Below, one piece after another: positions 60,437-64,000 of a stretch of 64,000 bases of DNA. Position 1 is the stretch's first letter. Each line of letters starts with the position of its first letter. The translations under genes were made by a program, and so were the position numbers. Below the pieces are notes generated by a model. It saw nothing but the letters and a program-made list of their open reading frames with translations. It had not been told where the DNA came from and did no database searches. The DNA comes from Pseudoclavibacter chungangensis (GTDB taxonomy: Bacteria > Actinomycetota > Actinomycetes > Actinomycetales > Microbacteriaceae): positions 2,108,001 to 2,172,000 of the forward strand of contig NZ_JACCFV010000001.1 of assembly GCF_013410545.1 (NCBI RefSeq). The letters run 5' to 3'.

Positions 60437-61003
60437 TTGACACGCTCTCGCAGGATCGTGGAGGAGCAGTACGCCCAGCACATCAACGACGTCCTGGGCG
60501 AGGTGCCGCGGCCCATCAACTGGCGGAACCTGCCACCCGAGGACCTGGAACACGAGTTGCTCGAGCTCAACGCCTGGGTCGACTGGCTCCGACACGAGTA
60601 CGGGCTCCCGGCCCAGATCATCCCGCCGATGTGGCACCGCCACCCCGAACTGCTCTGGGAGCTGTCCGCGCTCCGCCAGCACTGGCTGTTCAGCTACGAC
60701 CCACAAGCCAAGGGAAACCAGGCCCTCGCCTGGCACCATGACTTCGGCCTCGCCCGCGAACGGCTCCACGACTGGGTCACCATCTCCGGCACCCGGCTCG
60801 ACCGGGACCGGCCCACCCGCGTCACCCCGTGGCCCGGTGGTGAAGCCGAGGGCTGGGCGGAGCCCGACACCACCGACCGGCCCGTGACCGAGCGCACCGA
60901 GGACTTCCTCGCATTCGTGGAGGAACAGATCCGCGCCCGGCAGCAGGAGCAGGACGCGACGATCCAGGAGATCGTGAACACGGACTGGAGTGACCGACCA
61001 TGA
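60437..61003 (+). CDS. Mobile-element protein, DUF4913-like
   Basis: A 188-residue protein of a type found beside relaxases and integrases in actinobacterial integrative elements. The aromatic-rich core LELNAWVDWLRHEYGLP, then PPMWHRHPELLWELSALRQHW, recalls DUF4913. The C-terminal third is acidic and helical (RTEDFLAFVEEQIRARQQEQ). The TTG at 60437 is the first start in frame and may be a truncated beginning, as no ribosome site is evident. The stop overlaps the excisionase start (ATGA). Function unknown. Confidence 0.65.
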   Translation: MTRSRRIVEEQYAQHINDVLGEVPRPINWRNLPPEDLEHELLELNAWVDWLRHEYGLPAQIIPPMWHRHPELLWELSALRQHWLFSYDPQAKGNQALAWHHDFGLARERLHDWVTISGTRLDRDRPTRVTPWPGGEAEGWAEPDTTDRPVTERTEDFLAFVEEQIRARQQEQDATIQEIVNTDWSDRP

Positions 61004-61212
61004 GCGAGACGATCACCGAGACGCCACTGGTGTCACCGCTGCTGGACAGCCGGGAAGTCGCCGCCTACCTCAAGGTCTCAGAGGCGACGTTGTCGCGCTG
61101 GCGCACCGACAAGAAGGGGCCACCGTTCCTGCGGATGGGCGGCATCACCCGGTACCGCCTCGACGCTGTCGAGGCGTGGCTCACGTCCCTCTCCGCCGAT
61201 GAACACAGCTGA
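61000..61212 (+). CDS. Excisionase-type helix-turn-helix protein (MerR/AlpA-like)
   Basis: A 70-residue winged-helix protein of the HTH_17 family: LLDSREVAAYLKVSEATLSRWR, then GPPFLRMGGITRYRLDAVEAWL. In actinobacterial integrative elements this small protein directly precedes the tyrosine integrase and acts in excision. It overlaps both neighbours (ATGA with the upstream gene; integrase ATG at 61199). Confidence 0.85.
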   Translation: MSETITETPLVSPLLDSREVAAYLKVSEATLSRWRTDKKGPPFLRMGGITRYRLDAVEAWLTSLSADEHS

Positions 61213-61790
61213 GAGCACCCCAGCCGTCCCGCCCTTCGGGGTGAAGGTCACCACCGACCTCGAATACCGCACTTCCGGCATCCGGGCACGGGCGCGCTGG
61301 ATCGACCCGCAGACCCGACGGCGCATCGTGCGCGCGCTCGTCGTACCCGACGAGGAAGCCGCCGAGGCGTTCTTCACCGATCTGCTGAAGTCCTCGGAGA
61401 TCGGCATCGACCGGCGCATCACCTTCGCGGACGACCTGACCACCATCGGAGACCCGTGGACGCGCGGCCTGGACCCGACCTCGACCGCCGACGGCTACAA
61501 GGTCGGCCTGCGTCTACGCGTGCTCCCCGCACTCGGGCACCTGCCGCTCTCGCAGATCACGGCCGGGATGATCGACCGCACCATCGACGACTGGGAGAAA
61601 GTGCACTCCGCCTCAACGATCAAGAACACCATCGCACCGCTCGTGCGCGTGCTCGACGAGGCCGTTCGCGACGACGTACTCGCCAGCAACCCAGCCCGCA
61701 ACAGGTCCCGGCGCAGCCTCGGCAATTCCGCCCTCATCATCCCCGCCGAACACACCTCGCCACGCGCCAACGCCCTGCCGGATCTAGCGA
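61199..61790 (+). pseudogene. Tyrosine-type site-specific integrase, truncated by IS copy B
   Basis: The N-terminal ~197 codons remain: an arm-binding-like domain (YRTSGIRARARWIDPQTRRR) and the SAM-like core-binding domain (LPALGHLPLSQITAGMIDRT, then STIKNTIAPLVRVLDEAVRD). The catalytic R-H-R-Y domain is absent: IS copy B begins at 61791, and no continuation is found beyond it. The element can no longer integrate or excise with this enzyme. Confidence 0.85.
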
Positions 61791-61841
61791 TGACTCGCCC
61801 CGGTGTGTCCGGAGACAGGATTCCTTGGAAGGATCTGTCTT

Positions 61842-62165
61842 ATGGGACGTCCCAGTAAGTATCCGCGCGAGCTTCGTGAGCGCGCTGTCCGTATGGTCGT
61901 CGAGGTGCGGGCCGATTATCCGAGCGAGTATCAGGCGATGACCGCGGTCGCGCAGATGCTCGGCATCGGGTCGCCGGAAACGATTCGCACCTGGATCCGT
62001 CGGGAGCAGGTCGACGCGGGAGACCGGCCCGGTGTGACGACTGACGCGGCGGTGGAGATCAAGCGCCTGAAGCGGGAGAACGCCGAGCTGCGGCGGGCGA
62101 ACGAGATCTTGAAGGCGGCTTCAGCTTTCTTCGCGGCCGAACTCGACCGGCCACACAAGCGATAG
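61842..62165 (+). CDS. IS3-family transposase OrfA (copy B)
   Basis: Same 107-residue protein as copy A, with the HTH and leucine-rich helix intact and the same overlap with the orfB frame. Confidence 0.88.
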   Translation: MGRPSKYPRELRERAVRMVVEVRADYPSEYQAMTAVAQMLGIGSPETIRTWIRREQVDAGDRPGVTTDAAVEIKRLKRENAELRRANEILKAASAFFAAELDRPHKR

Positions 62166-63094
62166 TCGCCTTCATCGACGAACACAAGGACCGCACCGAG
62201 GGCGGGCTCCGATGGGGTGTCGAGTCGATCTGCGCTGTGCTCACCCAGCACGGCGTGAAGATCGCCCCATCGACCTACTACGACGCCCGCGGGCGCGGAC
62301 CGTCATCCCAGGCCGTGTCGGATGAGCGGTGGAAGCCGATCATCCTGGCGGCGTGGCAGGCGCACCGCAAGGTGCTCGGGGCCCGAAAGCTCTGGTTGCG
62401 GCTCCGCCGTGACGGTCACGACATCGCGCGCTGCACGCTCGAGCGCCTCATGCGTGAGCTTGGGATCGCCGGCGTGCTCCGCGGGAAGCGGAAGCGTCCC
62501 GTCGACACGGATCCGCGCGAGACCCGCCCCGCGGACCTCGTCGACCGACACTTCGCCCGGTTCCGCACGAACCAGCTCTGGGTCGCGGACTTCACATACG
62601 TGTGGACGTGGTCTGGATGGGTCTACGTCGCGTTCGTCTTCGACGCGCACTCCCGCCGCATCATCGGCTGGCGCGCCGCGACGAGCATGACCACACCGCT
62701 CGTGCTCGACTGCCTCGACATGGCTCTCTTCACCCGCCGCCGCGAAGGCATCACCGGGTTCGAGGGGCTCACGCATCACACCGACGCGGGCAGCGTCTAC
62801 ACGTCAATCGCCTTCACCGATCGGCTCGTCGACGAAGGCATCGACCCGTCCGTCGGATCCGTCGGCGACGCCTACGACAACTCTCTCGCGGAATCGCAGA
62901 TCGGGCTCTACAAGTCCGAACTCATCCACCACGAAGGTCCCTGGCGTGACGTCGATCAGGTCGAGGCGGCGACCGCATCCTGGGTGCTCTGGTTCAACAC
63001 CGAACGCACCCACGGCTCCATCGACGACCTCACACCCCTCGAGGTCGAGCAACTCGACTACGCTCGCAACGAACCGGTTGAAAGAGCCGGCTGA
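62162..63094 (+). CDS. IS3-family transposase OrfB (copy B)
   Basis: Same protein as copy A; the single base change (Val GTT to GTG) is silent. DDE motifs are intact. The frame opens in -1 register to orfA; the first independent start is the GTG at 62237. Confidence 0.88.
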   Translation: MVAFIDEHKDRTEGGLRWGVESICAVLTQHGVKIAPSTYYDARGRGPSSQAVSDERWKPIILAAWQAHRKVLGARKLWLRLRRDGHDIARCTLERLMRELGIAGVLRGKRKRPVDTDPRETRPADLVDRHFARFRTNQLWVADFTYVWTWSGWVYVAFVFDAHSRRIIGWRAATSMTTPLVLDCLDMALFTRRREGITGFEGLTHHTDAGSVYTSIAFTDRLVDEGIDPSVGSVGDAYDNSLAESQIGLYKSELIHHEGPWRDVDQVEAATASWVLWFNTERTHGSIDDLTPLEVEQLDYARNEPVERAG

Positions 63095-63133
63095 CACCAG
63101 CAAACAGCTCTCCGGACATGCCGGGGCGAGTCA

Positions 63134-64000
63134 GGGATCGGCTCGGCAGGTGTCGGGATGAGCCCACCGACTCGCCGCGGGCGGGTACGTCCGCCAGCCA
63201 GGCTGGTCGTGGCGTGGTCGACCCGCTTGGCGAGCACGGCGGCCGGGTCCGCCTGATCCTCGCCGGGCGCGATCATCGGGGCCAGGGCGGCGAGCGTCGT
63301 GGTGACGTCGTGCCCAGCTGCTTCGTGTCGTGCGAGTGCGCCTTCGAGGTGCTCGTAGTAGGGGCTGGTAAACACGTCGTCGGCCACGTTCTCGGAGAAG
63401 GGTGCGACATCGAGCAGCGCGGCCCAGCGGTCGGTCTGTGCTTCGTGGGCGAGCAGGTCGTACTCGGCCAGCAGCACCGGCAGCGAGGCGTGCCGGTCGA
63501 CCTCGAGCTTGAGCGTCTCGGTGGCGGCCAGGTCGGCGTCGCTGCGCGCGAGCACTCGTGCCAGTTGCTCGATCCGGGTCATCTCGTCGGGCTGATCGAG
63601 GTGAGGCTCGACCTCGTGCGGGTCGGGCTGGATGACATAGGCATGGTTGCTCAACCGCCCACGGGTGAGCGCGACGTAGAGCAGTTCGCGTGCGGCCTTC
63701 AACGGGTCGATCAGCGCGTGCACGGTGTCCACGGTCATCCCCTGCGCTCGGTGGACAGTGGAGGCGTAGCCAAGCTCCACCTCCTCGCTCACATACGAGG
63801 CGGTCAGCACGAGGGCCTTGCCGTGTGGACGGTCGCCCTTCCCGAGCCGCCGTACCGCCAGCGAGCCGTCCTCAAAGCGTCGCGTGACCTGCCAGCGATC
63901 ACCGTTCTTGACCCACGACCACCCGGTCGAGAGGCGACGCTCGTTGCGGCGGGTCACAACGAGATCGCGGACCCCTGCGGCGGTGCCGTCGTGCAGGGGC
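63134..64000 (-). pseudogene. TrwC/TraI-type conjugative relaxase-helicase, 3'-truncated, 5' end outside window
   Basis: On the minus strand the frame is open from the window edge. The helicase C-terminal region is readable: ELGYASTVHRAQGMTVDTVH and KAARELLYVALTRGRLSNHA are superfamily-1 helicase motifs V-VI of MobF relaxases. A helical tail (LKLEVDRHASLPVLLAEYDL) follows. It is cut at 63133 by IS copy B, and the frame runs into the IS and stops at 63058. It would have nicked and unwound DNA for conjugation. Confidence 0.85.

Larger units (their letters stand above)
61791..63133 (+). mobile_element. IS3-family insertion sequence, copy B (1343 bp)
   Basis: Same boundaries, length and orientation as copy A (24583-25925), offset 37208 bp; one difference seen (G at 62317). 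Flanks CGA and GGG do not form a target duplication. DNA on its two sides comes from different genes (integrase and relaxase), so a deletion or recombination has taken place here. Confidence 0.92.

Noticed and set aside
60096..60443. 115-codon minus-strand frame at the island's right junction
   Set aside because: Its 3' part crosses the break in the IclR remnant, so the full frame is a junction product; only the first ~80 codons might be real and they match nothing I know.
1..64000. CRISPR array, rRNA or tRNA genes
   Set aside because: No regularly spaced short repeats and no rRNA or tRNA-like sequence noticed; tRNAscan and barrnap runs would settle it.

Overview
The window is high-GC actinobacterial DNA, probably Micrococcales (Microbacteriaceae-like). 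GTG starts are frequent, wobble positions are G/C-rich, many neighbouring genes overlap at ATGA/GTGA, and family matches are actinobacterial. No rRNA, tRNA or CRISPR array was recognised.

Positions 1-18394 look like resident chromosome. They hold the 3' part of malate synthase, a lipase with an N-terminal membrane domain, an AGCS amino-acid/Na+ symporter followed by a frameshifted DapA-family gene, and a probable amine-catabolism module. That module is an FAD amine oxidase, a GntR/FCD regulator and a PatD-like aldehyde dehydrogenase, with near-identical operator-like repeats before the two enzyme genes. Next come a LysR regulator, a nitronate monooxygenase with a small tautomerase, an MFS exporter, a Mn/Zn-type ABC importer (psaA/mntABC-like) behind a DtxR/MntR-like palindrome, and a coiled-coil LysM protein.

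Positions 18395-26655 are a pile-up of mobile DNA. There is an intact IS3-family element whose end touches a terminator stem. Two 800-bp inverted copies of a truncated IS3 orfB enclose a small stress-type cassette (a general-stress protein and a membrane protein) together with IS3 and ISL3 scraps. Then follow a 1343-bp IS3-family element, an IS256 remnant and a decapitated ferredoxin reductase.

Positions 26662-60112 form a catabolic island for aromatic, probably lignin-derived methoxyphenol, compounds. It encodes a vanillyl-alcohol/eugenol-oxidase-like flavoprotein, a GcoA-like (CYP255) P450 broken by an in-frame TGA with its Rieske ferredoxin and reductase, an FAD aromatic hydroxylase, two extradiol dioxygenases and two FAH-family hydrolases. 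It also encodes a cupin, acetoacetyl-CoA synthetase, thiolase, thioesterase, succinate-semialdehyde-type dehydrogenase, ornithine-cyclodeaminase and DapA-family proteins, EthD and OYE proteins, a ribose-type ABC importer and an AAHS aromatic-acid transporter. Regulators are one TetR, two LysR paralogues and two AraC. A 15-bp palindrome, GATACG-N3-CGTATC, sits before the tetR gene and at six other island promoters, which suggests one TetR regulon. The inferred route is side-chain oxidation and O-demethylation to catechols, meta cleavage, hydrolysis, then acetoacetate to acetyl-CoA.

Positions 60113-64000 are the remains of an integrative/conjugative element: a DUF4913-like protein, an excisionase-type HTH, a truncated integrase and a truncated TraI/TrwC-type relaxase. 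A second copy of the 1343-bp IS lies between the last two. The two copies are in direct orientation, show one visible SNP, and flank the island like a 38.5-kb composite transposon.
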